A DNA stretch of 64,000 nucleotides from Pomphorhynchus laevis (GCA_012934845.2 WNNJ02003106.1:1-64000), one strand, 5' to 3'; numbered from the stretch's first letter, positions 1-11,511 are shown. Numbers and translations: made by a program. The notes: generated by a model not told the origin, from the sequence alone.

Positions 1-112
1 TTAAAAATAAAGATAAATAAAAAATATTTATAAATAATTTATAATATTTTAAATAAATTATATTTATATGAAGTTACTATTTAAAATAAAAATCAATTTT
101 TATAAATTGACT

Positions 113-1640
113 AATAAATAATAAACGATGTATGCGAATAAGGAATAGACGTCATCAAGAGAAAGTGCCATGCTATAAGGTTCAGACTCTATCCCCCACC
201 GAACATAGCAGCGAGACCAAATACCCGCTGATGGCGTATTTCCTCTGATAAAATTTGATTATCTTTATTATAATTTTAATATTGTTTATTATCCATCCAT
301 AAAAATTTGCCTCTTATGAGTTTAAATTTATTCTTTATATTATTGTGTTGATAATATATTTTACTATTTCCTGCTTGATGTTATTTTAATAGTAACCTAG
401 TTTAAAATATGTATCTATTAAATTATTTAAATGATTTTGAAGAAAGCCGATATCATTACATATTGTTGCAATTCTTAAAATTTCATTATTTAATGTATTA
501 TATTATATATTATATGGTATGCATGAATGCTCATGCAAAAATATGTTTCTTGTAAATTTAAAAATGTCATCTTTACGATATAAATTAATAGTAGTTTTAG
601 TTAATGTTAATTTAATGTTCATATCTAGATATACACCTTCGTTATCATTAATATTGGTTTTGTTAAGAATAAGGCTTTCTGGATAAATGTGCTCACTAAT
701 TGAATAAAAAATTATTAGAATTAAATACACATATATCATCAATGTATCGAAACATATATTTCATATATTTATATTGTTTAGATTTAGTTTTTACACAGTT
801 ATGAACAAATTCATATTCTATAAAGCTTAAAACAAGTCAGCTATAATTGGGCTACTATTACCACCCATTGGAACACCTTTTACTTGTCTAAATATAGATG
901 TCCCTACTTTTAAATAATTTTGATTTATCAAAATATTTAAGGATTCTATTAATTCAATTTTATCCATATATTTATATTTATTTGATGGTTTAATTTTTGT
1001 TTGATAGGCGTTATAGTTATTATAACATATATAGCATATCTTTTTCCGAATATAAGATCAATTAATTTTACTAACGTTTCTTTAATATCTACTAAATCTA
1101 GATTTGTATAAAGCGTACTAAAATCGTACTATAACCTTTTATTGGAGCATCTTTTATTTGTCTAAATATAGATGTCCCTACTCGATGGTTTAATTTTTGT
1201 TAGACTGGCGTTATACTTTCCAAATAAAGGATTAATTAAGTTTTCTAATTAAGTTTTAATTAAGTTTCTAATTAATTAAGTTTTCTATACATATGTATAT
1301 CTTTTTCCGAATAAAAGATTAAGTATTTTAAGTATTTTATTTATAAACTGATAGGGAGTTTAACAAACCTAGGAATTATCCTATGAATTATATTAGGAAC
1401 TTAATAATATATTTACTTAAATCTGATCTGATATTGATTTTTATTCTTTATTATTTTTCCTCCTAATAGCGATAACAGCTTATACCTTATTTTAGGAATA
1501 TATTTACTTAAATCCGATTCTATTATTTCTTTACTTTTAGAATTATTTAAACGTCCGGCTATATTTATGTTATCCGTAAATTTATTAATGAAGTTTATGG
1601 TTAGTGTATATTTTTGTTATTACTAACATTTATTGTAATA
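113..1640 (-). mobile_element. Decayed Penelope-like RT element with conserved 3' end
   Basis: Read on the minus strand, this stretch encodes the C-terminal half of a reverse transcriptase. A PMGGNSSP-type motif lies near 850-890, a YIDD catalytic box near 755-775 and a YLDMNIKL-like motif near 620-650. The segment at 1480-1640 carries an earlier part of the same protein, so the copy is internally deleted and rearranged. Downstream in the RT direction (113-250) is a conserved structured terminus seen at several other places in the window. The open stretch at 503-742 is one frame of this RT. The RT resembles those of Penelope-like elements by motif order; the exact clade is my inference. Confidence 0.7.
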
Positions 1641-2110
1641 AATAAATGCTAGTAATCTTTTACTAAATCAAATTATGTATTGCACAAAAATAAATTATTG
1701 AAAATTGATATTTTATAATCTCTTAAATTTTGATTAATATTTTTAATTTATCGAAACAAATGTGTGAGTGAAAATGTTTTATTTAAAAAAGCTCACAATA
1801 TCTGTATAGTTCCTGTTATATCTTCAGAAAATTAGAAACAGTTTTTTAAATATTATAGCATAAATATTTATTGAATATAATAAAATAGTAAATAAATATA
1901 ATATTGCATAAATATTATATATATAATATTTATTACATGAATATAATATTAGAGGATATTGCTAGATGAATACTAAAAATTATTATTTCTATACCAGAAA
2001 TTATTATAAATTACAAAATTATTACAAAAATTATCATTTAATTATTTCAGATTTAATTATTTGTTGAACTATTCTAATATTTCTGATTCAAAGCGAATTA
2101 CATTCTATAG

Positions 2111-2220
2111 GTTAAGTCAATAAACAATCTTGCGGTATTTTTGAGTTCAAAAGAAAGATGGACATTTTTAGAAGAAGTTAGCTTATTACGTGCTGTTGAA
2201 CAATTTGGCTACGGCAACTG
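2111..2220 (+). CDS. TADA2: ADA2-like co-activator, exon with SANT domain
   Basis: First visible exon of a TADA2 (ADA2) ortholog, the adaptor of GCN5/PCAF histone acetyltransferase complexes (SAGA/ADA/ATAC). The exon follows an acceptor (ctatag) and reads open. It encodes the start of a SANT/Myb-type domain with RWTFLEEVSLLRAVEQF followed by GYGNW, matching the ADA2 pattern W-T-x-x-E-E-x-x-L-L-x-A-[VI]-x-x-x-G-x-G-N-W. It ends inside the Trp codon (tg|gtacat). The upstream ZZ zinc finger and the start codon are not seen; they may lie left of the window or before the PLE-like remnant. Whether this is the A or B paralog cannot be told. Confidence 0.8.
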
Positions 2221-2267
2221 GTACATATTACTTATTAACAAATTCGTAATAACATTTCTATTCTTAG

Positions 2268-2308
2268 GGACAGCATCGCTGAATTTGTAAAAACCAGATC
2301 AATATCAG
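2268..2308 (+). CDS. TADA2: ADA2-like co-activator, second SANT exon
   Basis: A 41-bp exon after a 47-bp intron. Its first g completes the split Trp codon. It reads DSIAEFVKTRSIS, the ADA2 SANT continuation in which GNW is followed by a D-[IV]-A-x-x-[VM]-x-T-[KR] pattern. Donor is gtattg and the exon ends in phase 1. The fit of both phases with neighbouring exons supports the model. Confidence 0.75.
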
Positions 2309-3456
2309 GTATTGCTAGGATCTTTTTTGCTAGGATCTTTATGGTATTATCATTAAAGAAAAGGTTTTATCTTGTTTCCTTTTCTGCTCGTAGAATGTCT
2401 TCTAACAAAATTAATTTTACAAAGTAGATTATTGAGCTCTCGATTTTGTATATTTCCGTCATTTAATTATACTCTCATCGCTTCTAATTTGATTGAAGAT
2501 GGAAATTTTAAGAAAGAACATTGAAATATATATATTGGAAGAAGGAACATAATGATTGGCTTACTTTACAGCGAACGGATTCTTATGGATCGTGACATTC
2601 TATCTTAACGCACGATAAGCCATATCAATAGCAATGTGTTAAAATGCGCCATGTTAAAAGACGTTTCATCTGGTGGTATACTGTCTTTAGGTATTAACGC
2701 GAAAAGATTGCTCACTATGTGCAGCTAACTTCACAAAATATGAAAATTCTGCTATACTCTAGCGACCAGTGTAGTTGTATAGTAGCCAACGCAACGGGGT
2801 AAATTTCAACGATTCGCGTCAGAATATGAAAAATTAGCTCCCTAATGATTTAGAGAACGAATGTTCCCTAAACCGTTGCGTATAAAATCACAGAAAATAA
2901 AATTACTACTTTTGATTCGTAACATTCGTATAAAAAACATTTGAATATAAATTATAATAACTTGGATTGTTTGCAGTTGGGAACTTCGTATATATTTATA
3001 AGTAATAATAAAGCATCAAAAATTAGCTCACATACTTTGAAATTGGTTTTAAAATTAGCAAGTTTTTACCAAGAAAAACTTTTTAAGTTTTTAAAAAACT
3101 TAAAAAGATTTTAAAGACATTTTAAAGTTTTTAAAATTAGCAAGTTTAAAATCTCGAATTAGATCAAGTAATTTCAGTTGGGCTTATCAATCAAATTTTC
3201 TTATCGTGAAATTCTTTGTAAAGATGGTATTTTTAATGAAAAACTCTCTTTATTATCAGATGGTAACCGTTTATTACTACAAATATACAATAAGTGAAAA
3301 TAATAATAATCTTAAATAAGTGAAATTTAAGATTATTGTTCATTTTGATTCGATATAAATGTGTATATAAATTTAATTAATTTATAAATTTATTTAATTT
3401 ATTTATTTAGTAATTAATTTAAATTATCTTAAAGTTTATAAATTAACAATCATTTA

Positions 3457-3670
3457 AGCCAGACGCGGAAGAACTTAGATAGCAGTACCGTTTCGTTATC
3501 ACACGGAGTTATCAGTGCCAGATCCCTTCCACTGCTGGATGCAGAGGAGGACTGGCAGACGGCACATACACGAGTCATGTGTATGAAATACCAGAGGGAT
3601 TTGGCACTGGAGTCATTGTGATGACGAAATTGTACTCGGTACTGTTTTCGTCATTCTCCCGCATCTGGCT
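3457..3670. repeat. Palindromic (foldback) element with 12-bp inverted ends
   Basis: The ends AGCCAGACGCGG and CCGCATCTGGCT are inverted copies with one mismatch. Inside, an arm at about 3487-3530 is repeated in inverted orientation at about 3590-3650 (GTGCCAGATCCC against GGGATTTGGCAC). Each arm holds a hammerhead-like core, one per strand, both damaged. A second, truncated family member is at 45174-45318. No coding capacity, so it is a non-autonomous element of unknown class. Confidence 0.7.
3607..3629 (+). ncRNA. Degenerate hammerhead-like core, right arm
   Basis: The string CTGG-A then GTCAT-TGTG-ATGAC then GAAA has the perfect stem II and GAAA box of the 45.2 kb copy, but the CTGATGA box has lost two bases. 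The left arm (3491-3511, minus strand) keeps CTGATAA and GAAAC but has a broken stem II. Both are read as relics. Confidence 0.5.
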
Positions 3671-3853
3671 AGAAATGATTGGTAACGTAATTTACGCTGA
3701 ATGGTATCATGTTCTCTTTTGAGTATTTAATTAATTTTAGAAATTATAATAAATTATTACAAAATTGTAATATAATTTAAAAATTGATTTTTAAATAAAA
3801 TATGTTGAATTTATTTTTATTTTCAGTAGCTCTTTAGTACTCGTTTAATTTAG

Positions 3854-3904
3854 ACTGTCGGTCCCATTTTGATCAATTTTATCTGTCTGGTTCCATGTGG
3901 CAGT
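3854..3904 (+). CDS. TADA2: ADA2-like co-activator, end of SANT domain
   Basis: A 51-bp exon bounded by tttag and a consensus gtaagt donor, phase 1 in and phase 1 out. It reads CRSHFDQFYLSGSMWQ, equivalent to the ADA2 motif E-C-x-x-H-[YF]-x-x-[YF]-[IFL] that closes the SANT domain. The exon is small and was found by phase matching plus this motif. Confidence 0.7.
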
Positions 3905-4965
3905 GTAAGTATATTTTCGTAATTGCTATTAAAAACGTAAAGATTTTATTAGATTTGATAAGAGAATTGGATATTAGAAAATTGTCAATTACCAATCACA
4001 CTCAAAGTAATGAAGGTATTTTTTGTTTTGAAAAATGTATATATCGTGTGTCATTTGTCATTATGATCATTTAATCATTTAATCATTTATGTATAATTGA
4101 TTTAATCGATTAAATAATCGATCAAATCGAAATTTAGATTAAATTTATTATTTTGTTTGTGAAGTTAAACAAATTTAGCGTCTCTTTATTTAGAATAAAA
4201 TTTAAATAAATGAGCCCATAAAATAAATCACCAATTTTGGCTTATTGTCTATGCTTTTTACAAATATTTTACTATTTAAATAATTGTTAATAATTTTAAT
4301 ATTCTTTTATGAATTCATGGGATATCTAATACATTTTGTGTTAAAATGAAGATGACGTCATCAATAGACAGCTGATGGGTTATTAGGCTTTGGATTATAT
4401 TCCTCTAGCCTACACAGTATTGAAGTTAAACGCATCTTAATTACCTGTTTCTTATACTTTGTTTGTTTATCTAGTAAATTTAAGTGTTCGGTAATGATCG
4501 CTTTTATAAGCGCTTTTCTGAATATAACTCTTTATCTTAAAATTAATTATAAGTTGAAGGTAATAAAAAAAATTTAAAGTTACTTTACAATTCAGTTAAT
4601 TTTAAAATTTCAGTTTTGATATTTTGTCAGTATAGATTGATGTTTCATGCTCTTATTATTGCAATTTTGATAAAGTTAATTAATGAATTTGATTAATAAA
4701 GAGCATGTTTCATGCTCTTCATATTTATTTATATAAATAATTTATTTATATTTCAAACATAATATTTTTGTAACACTAGCAGGTCTAAATTCATATATAG
4801 TTTCATACTTGGATGCATACAAACGAATGTTTCATAAATCATTACTTATAAAATCACTGAGAAAATAAAATTACTAAAATTATAAAGATAAATTTGTATA
4901 TAACATTCAACATAATGGATTGTGATTTTTAAACTATTTAAAACTTTTCTCCTTAATTACTTTAG
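3905..4965. other. TADA2 intron, mostly unremarkable
   Basis: AT-rich intronic sequence. A degenerate solo copy of the PLE-like 3' terminus (GACGTCATCAATAGACAG onward) lies at about 4355-4430. Nothing else recognised. Confidence 0.5.
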
Positions 4966-5051
4966 ACTCGATTTTGTTGCCACCCGTTCTTATAAGCGAA
5001 AATAATAAGAAACTAATTGGATTTCTGCCGTTGCGTGACGATTACGAAAGA
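4966..5051 (+). CDS. TADA2: ADA2-like co-activator, LPLRDDYER exon
   Basis: The exon follows ttactttag and ends at gtaaca in phase 0. It contains KKLIGFLPLRDDYER, the ADA2 signature usually seen as GYMP-x-R-x-D-F-E just before the E-[YF]-D-N-x-A-E motif. Phases fit both neighbours. This is the linker between the SANT domain and the conserved ADA2 middle region. Confidence 0.85.
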
Positions 5052-5602
5052 GTAACATTTATTTGTTTTTATGTAACCTTATATTTATAATTTTAAAATA
5101 TTTGATTGAAATCTTTGGTTATATATGAGAGACTGTTAGGGATTATGTAAATCACTAAGATTTAGTCATTTACTTTGTTAGGCATAATGGCACATGCTTA
5201 ATTACTCATATGTAATTACCCTAATCGGGTAGTGTTAATTATCGTATCGTTTGTATCATCGTCCAGTATCCATTCAACTTTGAACACTTTTATGTGTTCA
5301 AAGTACTAAATACAAAATATAAGTGCTAAATTTTTTATTATCTTCTAATGTCCGCGAGATATTATAGAGTTTATAAAGTATTTCAAAACCTAAGGTGTTA
5401 AAATTATTATTTTAAAATAAAGTAAAATTTAAATTAAAGTAATTTTTTAAATAAAGTAAAATTGGTAATACCGAATTAGTATGCGATTTATCTGTTTATG
5501 AGTTAATGTTGTCAAATTAAAATTTTAATTTATAATTATTAATTTATAATTTATTATAATTTTTAATTTTAATTATTTACCATGCTGCTTCAATCAGCTA
5601 TT

Positions 5603-5633
5603 AAAGACCGAAACGAATAACGTTTCGGTCTTT
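5603..5633. repeat. Perfect 13-bp hairpin containing GACCGAAACG
   Basis: Arms AAAGACCGAAACG and CGTTTCGGTCTTT flank a 5-base loop AATAA. The arm contains the GACC-GAAA junction that forms part of the hammerhead-like core in the neighbouring repeat, so it may be an inverted partial duplication of that element. Confidence 0.65.
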
Positions 5634-6276
5634 TTAATGTTGACTGACGATCACTCCATTTGTCTGTTTTTATTGGCGATTAGATGAAATTTTGATGACT
5701 ATTTTACCTTGCACGTTGCTTTAATCCTATCTATAAGCTAACAGCAGTAGGTTACATTTCAGTATTGGTCGACCTCATCAGCTACTGATCCAATACTTAC
5801 GTTTCATCTATTCCCTCCTTTAAATGTGGCTGACTATCGTTCGACTGGTTTGCTTTATTGGCATTTATATTTAATGAAATATTTGTATTATTAGACTCTA
5901 AATTACTTCATCGAGTGACTCATGATACTATTAATGATTAGCTTAATAAAACATGAAATAAATCAGCATATTAAATCTATCAAATTTCGGATTTGGTTAA
6001 ACAAGTTGTGCTAAATCATAAGATTGAAGGGAACTTGGTTGAAATATGTTTATCAAACATGCATTTAATCGATGTCAACTTCTATTGTAAAATGTCTTCA
6101 TTATATCGCTCATAGTTATCGCTGTTCAATTGTCGATTACTTTTTGTTATGTAATCATATTAGATCATATTACCACTTCTCCACTTATATATTTCAATAA
6201 TTGTATTTCAATTGAAATTTTTTGATGACACGGCACGTTGCTTTAATCCTATCTATAACACAATCGTAATATTGGT

Positions 6277-6324
6277 GAACCTCATCAGCTACTGATCCAA
6301 TGTATACGTTTCTCATTTCGGTCC
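6277..6324 (-). ncRNA. Permuted hammerhead-like motif
   Basis: On the minus strand the order is GGACC-GAAA, 27 bases, CTGATGA-GGTTC. GGACC and GGTTC can form a 5-bp stem II (one G-T wobble) next to the invariant GAAA and CTGATGA boxes. This is the topology of a type II (stem II-open) hammerhead. The same arrangement with different stem bases occurs at 49349-49395. Stems I and III are short and not certain, so catalytic activity is not claimed. Confidence 0.45.
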
Positions 6325-6711
6325 TTTTTCAATGTTGCCTAACGATCATTCAGTATTCCATATGCTTTTGTTGGCAATTGAATTATTTTTTAACTGACTA
6401 AACGTGAAAAGTGGATTAACACACCAATGCGATGTGACATGTTCTAAATTCTATTGTTTCGTTATGTGGACTACCGTCAAAGCAATGACATAGAAATAAC
6501 TTTTGTTAGGCATGCTATAATTTCGTTATCTTCATGTAATTTTCCGACATTACATGCTTATGATCACAAATTTAAGTAATTAAGTATATTATTCTAAAAA
6601 TACAATTTAAAAATGCAATTTTTGAAATGCAATTTCAATTCATTTTGATTTCAAATGTTTATTTTTATTGCAAATTTTTATTTGAAAATAAAAATATTGT
6701 ATGGACTTTAG

Positions 6712-6793
6712 GAATATAAAAATGATATCGAGAGAATGCTAAATAATCTTGTATCAAGTGATGTTGATGAACGTGCAACTAAACAAGATATGA
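6712..6793 (+). CDS. TADA2: ADA2-like co-activator, EYKNDIE exon
   Basis: It begins immediately after tttag with EYKNDIERMLNNL, the counterpart of the ADA2 E-[YF]-D-N-x-A-E-x-x-[IL] motif, and continues the reading frame from the preceding exon. It ends at a perfect gtgagt donor in phase 1. The region belongs to the helical ADA2 segment thought to contact partner subunits. Confidence 0.85.
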
Positions 6794-6841
6794 GTGAGTT
6801 ACTAGTGATTTAATTTCTGGTTTGTTAGCTTCTTCATTTAG

Positions 6842-7159
6842 ACTTCAAATATTCTATTATTAATGTATATCTCGGTATTTTGCGTGAACGTCAGGAATTG
6901 AAAAAGCATGCTCGTCAGTGTGGTTTATTAAGTTTTGAGCTTGCCAAACTGATAGATGGAAATTGTAACATGCTAGAGACGGTAAATAGTGAAGTCACAA
7001 CTTTTACCGGCAATAAACAGCTAGCTTTACCTAAGCAAAGCCGAAAATCAATAAAAAGATCAAAGGGTCATTATAGTTTTAAATCCACAAAGCAGAAGAT
7101 TAAAGACGACATCGTTCCTTTCGCACGCAAGAAAGGAAGGCCCAGGAAAATCGATGCGG
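6842..7159 (+). CDS. TADA2: ADA2-like co-activator, coiled region and AT-hook exon
   Basis: The exon follows a 48-bp micro-intron (acceptor catttag). Residues IINVYLGILRERQELKKHAR match the ADA2 pattern [VI]-x-x-x-Y-x-x-x-L-x-x-R-x-x-[RL]-[KR]-[KR]. A basic tail follows, ending in an AT-hook-like KKGRPRKID near 7125-7155. The donor is placed at gtatta (7160); unspliced, the frame would stop at 7248. Next-exon phase (1 in) does not match the exon found at 8708, so one exon is probably missing from my model. The AT-hook is unusual for ADA2 and may be an independent addition. Confidence 0.75.
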
Positions 7160-8707
7160 GTATTACTATTTATATTTACACAAGATCATTTATTTATTAC
7201 ATGAACAATACAATATCAATGACATATATATCAACAACAATTTGTTGACAAGAAAACAGTTACACAAGTATTTCTTGTCAACTACCGGTCCGGGTGTCGG
7301 GTCGTGGGATGCTTAAATTTATGCTTAAATATTTAAAATGAATGTTTTAATTTATATTCAAAAAATATTGTCAAAACGATATCTCAATAGCATTAAATAT
7401 AATATTTTGATAAAATTATACTGATATTTTGATTATATTCTTAACTTTTCGTTTAATCTCAGATGTAAGCCCTAACCGTTAATTATTTTAGCCTTAGTGT
7501 TAATATTTGTATGTGATATTAGCAAATAAATGTTTTATAATGAAATTACAATTGTAAATTATATTCTTGTTTGAAAATAAGAAGATTTTGCATTTTGTTT
7601 CATCAAAATTAATGATTAATCAATTACCTATCGAAATCTGCATTTCGATATTTTTCAATCTGCATTGCAAATGAATATCGTCACGAACCAGTTGCAACAC
7701 GATCTACCCACCAACATCATAATGCGCCAACGACAGTACAGATTAAATCTGCATTTCATCTGTGCTAGTAATTAGTAGGAGCTAAGTTCACCCAGTGTTT
7801 AAGAAGTACATCATACCTCTAGTAAATACTATTTAATATTATTTATTACTATTTCTACTATTTACCCCCTTAATACTATTTATCTACATAAATAGTAGGT
7901 CGATATCTTCTAAAACTTTATAAAAGTTAGAAAACTAGCATTAACGCATTTTTAATATCTAGACTTTGTAGCTGTATAGGTAAAAAATTGAAAATGACAA
8001 ATTTTAACCCATCTCCATATATTCGCAGTAAAAAGTCTACCATTGGTATTCGACTTCACCACTTTTGAAGTGTTTTTCTGAATTTAGCAGTATGACGTTT
8101 CTACAACTGGCGAGCTAAAACTAGTGCGAACGACTTTTCTTACATTTATTTTCATTGCAGCATCTGCTATAATTACTTGCTTAATATGTCAAATATTAGA
8201 TAAACTTTATTTATAAGAAACATATATAATTCGGTACACTATCATCTTATATCCAGATCCTCGATGTCCGCATACTACTTGGTAAATACTTTATTTTATT
8301 TTAAATTTTATTTCTCGTAAGGCAAGGATGTGTAATTTCCTTACAAAATATATTGTAAATGAAATATTTTTTATTTTTATAAACAAAATATTTCCAGTTT
8401 TAAGTGCAAATTTGATTTCGACAGAAACACTGAACGGGTCACGAATATGTAGGAGAGGATAATAACATTTACAAAATTCGTAATATACAGAAATTATGAT
8501 TGATCGCAATCATAATTTGTGGATAAGTAACGACTTTGTGGAAGATACATCATGCTCTTGTTTGTGCTAATTTAGTTTTTTAAATAATTAACATGCAAGC
8601 TTTACCTGGTTTACTTATTAAAGCGAAAACAATTGGCGTATTTTAATACTTTAAAATTCATATTAAAATTTTTTGTTTGTACATCTTTAGATTTGAGCAA
8701 TTTACAG
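7160..8707. other. Probable TADA2 intron, one exon likely unplaced
   Basis: AT-rich. A short GC-richer patch at 7265-7315 and a readable stretch at 7670-7740 are the only candidates for the missing phase-1-to-phase-0 exon. Neither has convincing splice sites plus homology. Confidence 0.4.
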
Positions 8708-8895
8708 ACATCATCACCATCGATTCTGCTTAATGCCTTCTCTGGAGACTCGCTATCTGTAGTATTAAATTCAGTCAACATACTGAACCAGGGGAAAAGA
8801 CGTCATTCAGTAAATAACGCAGATGGATGTAGTCCTAGACGTAAAATCGCTAGGGATTCTGACGCATCACGTACATCGTCTAGTCGAATTAGGCG
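8708..8895 (+). CDS. TADA2: Probable ADA2-like C-terminal Ser/Arg-rich exon
   Basis: The exon follows tttacag and is open for 62 codons, with a Ser-rich then basic stretch (KRRHSVNN, SPRRKIARDSDASR). Using the gttcgt donor it ends in phase 2 and joins the next exon across a 51-bp intron, the same micro-intron size seen elsewhere in this gene. If unspliced, the frame stops at 8909. Assignment to the same gene rests on position, strand and intron style; its start phase does not match exon 6842-7159. Confidence 0.5.
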
Positions 8896-8946
8896 GTTCG
8901 TTCACAATTAAGTGATCAACTAAGTGATTAAATATTTACTTTTTAG

Positions 8947-9016
8947 ACTGAGCAATTCCAAATTTTCATTTCCATCAAATATAAATTATGAGAGTTTAAC
9001 GGATGATGAGAAAAAG
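8947..9016 (+). CDS. TADA2: Probable ADA2-like exon, start of SWIRM-like region
   Basis: The exon follows tttttag; its first base completes an Arg codon from the previous exon. It reads NINYESLTDDEKK, reminiscent of the ADA2 lead-in to the SWIRM domain (G-x-x-x-L-x-x-x-E-[KR]-x-L-C). Donor gtacta, phase 0. Confidence 0.5.
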
Positions 9017-9062
9017 GTACTAGGTTAATAGTGACATTACTGTTCTTTCTAATTTATTTTAG

Positions 9063-9086
9063 GCCATTGTCGATAAATACAAATGA
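9063..9086 (+). CDS. TADA2: Probable ADA2-like terminal exon
   Basis: After a 46-bp intron (acceptor ttattttag) the frame reads AIVDKYK and stops at tga. If correct, the protein ends near the beginning of SWIRM, so the DNA-binding SWIRM fold would be lost or truncated. An alternative acceptor further downstream could extend it; I found none with a clear SWIRM pattern. Confidence 0.35.
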   Translation, partial: AIVDKYK

Positions 9087-10249
9087 GAAATTCGTCTGTA
9101 AATGTTCACTCCCTGCTTCCAATATAAACCTTCTCAACGTTCTATTAATTGAAATTTAGGCTAGATATTTTCGTATTATAGATTGTTATAATATGATTGT
9201 TGTATTATAAATTGTTGCCTGTTCATCTTGAATATTTTCATGTAATTTCAATTACTACTTGACCTTGTTTCCTACACTGTCAACTTAATCTTGGATGCAT
9301 CAATATCTTTCATATGCTATTAAATTACACGTTGTTTTTCGACTGATTTGTATTTTGGATACTAATATTTATTTTTTCTGAGATTATTAGGAATTGAAAT
9401 ATAACTGAAATATATCTGAATGTAGCAGATGCGTGTCCAGCTTTTGACTAGTGAATGCTAATCTATACGGAAATTATCAATTTTTGATTGAAATTGAGCC
9501 AATTGCAATCAAAAACATTAAATTTATATTTATTTAATTTTTTTAATGAAGTTGATCCAATTTCAAAGAACTGTAAATTTGTATTAATTTATATTTAATT
9601 TTTTACAGTAAATTCATATTGATTATAGCACATCTCTTCTAATCCAATGGTTTCTCGGAATAATCAAAGTTTCGACATTGCTCTAGATTATTTTACTCAG
9701 TCAGCTATTTTGAATTTGATCTGATAAGTCTGCGTATCTTATTTATCAAGCACTTTATCGACTATTCACAAACATAGCGGTATTAAATTTGATGTTTCGG
9801 TACGTTTACATTTTTTCATCATTTTGCATTATACTTGTATGTTTCTCGCTGCATTTCATCGCCTCTTCATCCCATTGTCATTTCTTCATTTCAATGAAAT
9901 GAAGTTTTGAAAGAAATTTAAATTTAGTAATTAATAATTAATTAATTCAATAGATATTAATACACGTTAATAAATATATCCCTATTTAGATATTATAATT
10001 GTGAGAAATTAACTCATTAGCTTCTACAAGCTATAAACGTTGTATTTTCTAAATCATAAACTTCAAGATTCCCAAAATACTGAACATTTTTTTTTAAATG
10101 TTCAGTATTTTAAACTCAACAAACAATTTTTTACAAAGAATTGCCTGTGAAAAATGTCTCTTTTTAACGATGCTACTATATTTTTAATTTAAATATTAAA
10201 TTAAAAAATTACGAAATTTTTAATTTAAATATTAAAATTTATAAAAGTA
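9087..10249. other. Intergenic, AT-rich, with a 16-bp hairpin
   Basis: No gene recognised. At 10074-10111 is a perfect 16-bp inverted repeat (AAAATACTGAACATTT) with a 6-T loop. A short ATG frame at about 9648-9728 is open but has no recognisable homology. Confidence 0.5.
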
Positions 10250-11440
10250 TTTTATAACATAAATATAGCCGGACGTTTAAATAATTCTAAAAGTAAAGAA
10301 ATAATAGGATCAGATTTAAGTAAATATATTCCTAAAATAAGGTATAAGCTGTTATCGCTATTAGGACGAAAATTACTATTAATAAAATATCAAATAGTTA
10401 GTACAAATGCCTGCTTAGTTCTTCTAAAGAAATCAAATTTCAATAAATCAAAGATTAATTAAAGACTATGATTAACCATATAATCTATTAATTTATTTAA
10501 TAAACAACTATATTATAATAGCCCGGTTAAACTCAAGCTAAGTAGAATATATGAACAATTAGACTGTAATCATAACTGTGTAGCAAATAAATCTAAATTA
10601 TATAACGATATGAAATATATGTTTTGATATATTGATAATATATGTGTATTTAACTCTAGTAATTTTTATTCAATTAGAGAAAAATTTATTCAAGTAGCCT
10701 CATTCTTAATAAAACCAATATTAAGGATAAAGAAAGTATATATCTTGATATGTACATTAAATTAACATCAATAAAAGCTGAAATAATAAGTTAAAAGATC
10801 TTTATGTAAATATAAGAAGTTTTTCTAAAGATATTATATGTTCAATAAATCAAAGATAAATTAACGATTATGATATGCTTTGTTGTATAATAGACAGTTA
10901 TTGTAATACAAATTACTATAATCATACAATAAATGTAAATAATAACAATAGAAAATATACATTAACCATAAACTTCATTAATAAATGTATAGATAACATA
11001 AATATAGCCGGACTTTTAAATAATTCTGAAAAATTAAAAAAGATATGTATATAAATATCTTATTAGGAATTCTTTTACATACAAAAGAAACTATTTATTC
11101 AAGCTATTATTTGCAATACTATTTATTACAGTCTTGCAGGTATTTAAGGAATAGGAAAAATAGACTTAAAAATATTAAAAAAAGATATGTATATAAATGA
11201 ACAATTGGAAATATTAAAACAACTTTTAAGAGATAATAAGCTGAAAGACCTTTATGTAAATATAAGAAGTTTTTCTAAAGATATCATTTACTTAGTAAAC
11301 AATATATTAATTAACGATTATGATAGGTTAAGTTGTATAATAGAGAGTTATTGTGATGTAAAATACATCACATTCTATAAGTGGTCATTAATTGGTGTTT
11401 TAATATTTTCTGTTTCTATGGTGATCATATAATAAACAGT
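10250..11440 (+). mobile_element. Nested fragments of the Penelope-like RT family
   Basis: Several pieces of the same family lie end to end on the plus strand. They are an N-terminal segment (10250-10375), a C-terminal RT segment with the YIDD box mutated to YIDN (10500-10770), another N-terminal segment (10790-11040) and a third (11060-11425). The third includes the 81-residue open frame at 11187-11432 (LLRDNKLKDLYVNIRSFSKD). Repetition of the same N-terminal block three times indicates successive truncated insertions or tandem head-to-tail copies. Confidence 0.65.
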
Positions 11441-11511
11441 GATTGTGTGGATCATATATTGTTTTGTTGTGTACACAGCTAGTAGTATCATCCCCTTCGA
11501 GTTATTACTTT

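Larger units (their letters stand above)
2309..3853. other. Long TADA2 intron with foldback element
   Basis: About 1.5 kb between two tiny exons. Apart from the palindromic repeat at 3457-3670 I see only AT-rich unique sequence and no conserved reading frame. Confidence 0.6.
5052..6711. other. TADA2 intron carrying a dispersed structured repeat
   Basis: Two diverged direct copies of one repeat lie at about 5705-5870 and 6230-6400 (shared segment GCACGTTGCTTTAATCCTAT; shared CTCATCAGCTACTGATCCAA). A partial copy lies at 5600-5700. A 13-bp perfect hairpin sits at 5603-5633 (AAAGACCGAAACG, loop AATAA). A short perfect hairpin CTTTGAACAC/GTGTTCAAAG lies near 5277-5302. Confidence 0.6.
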
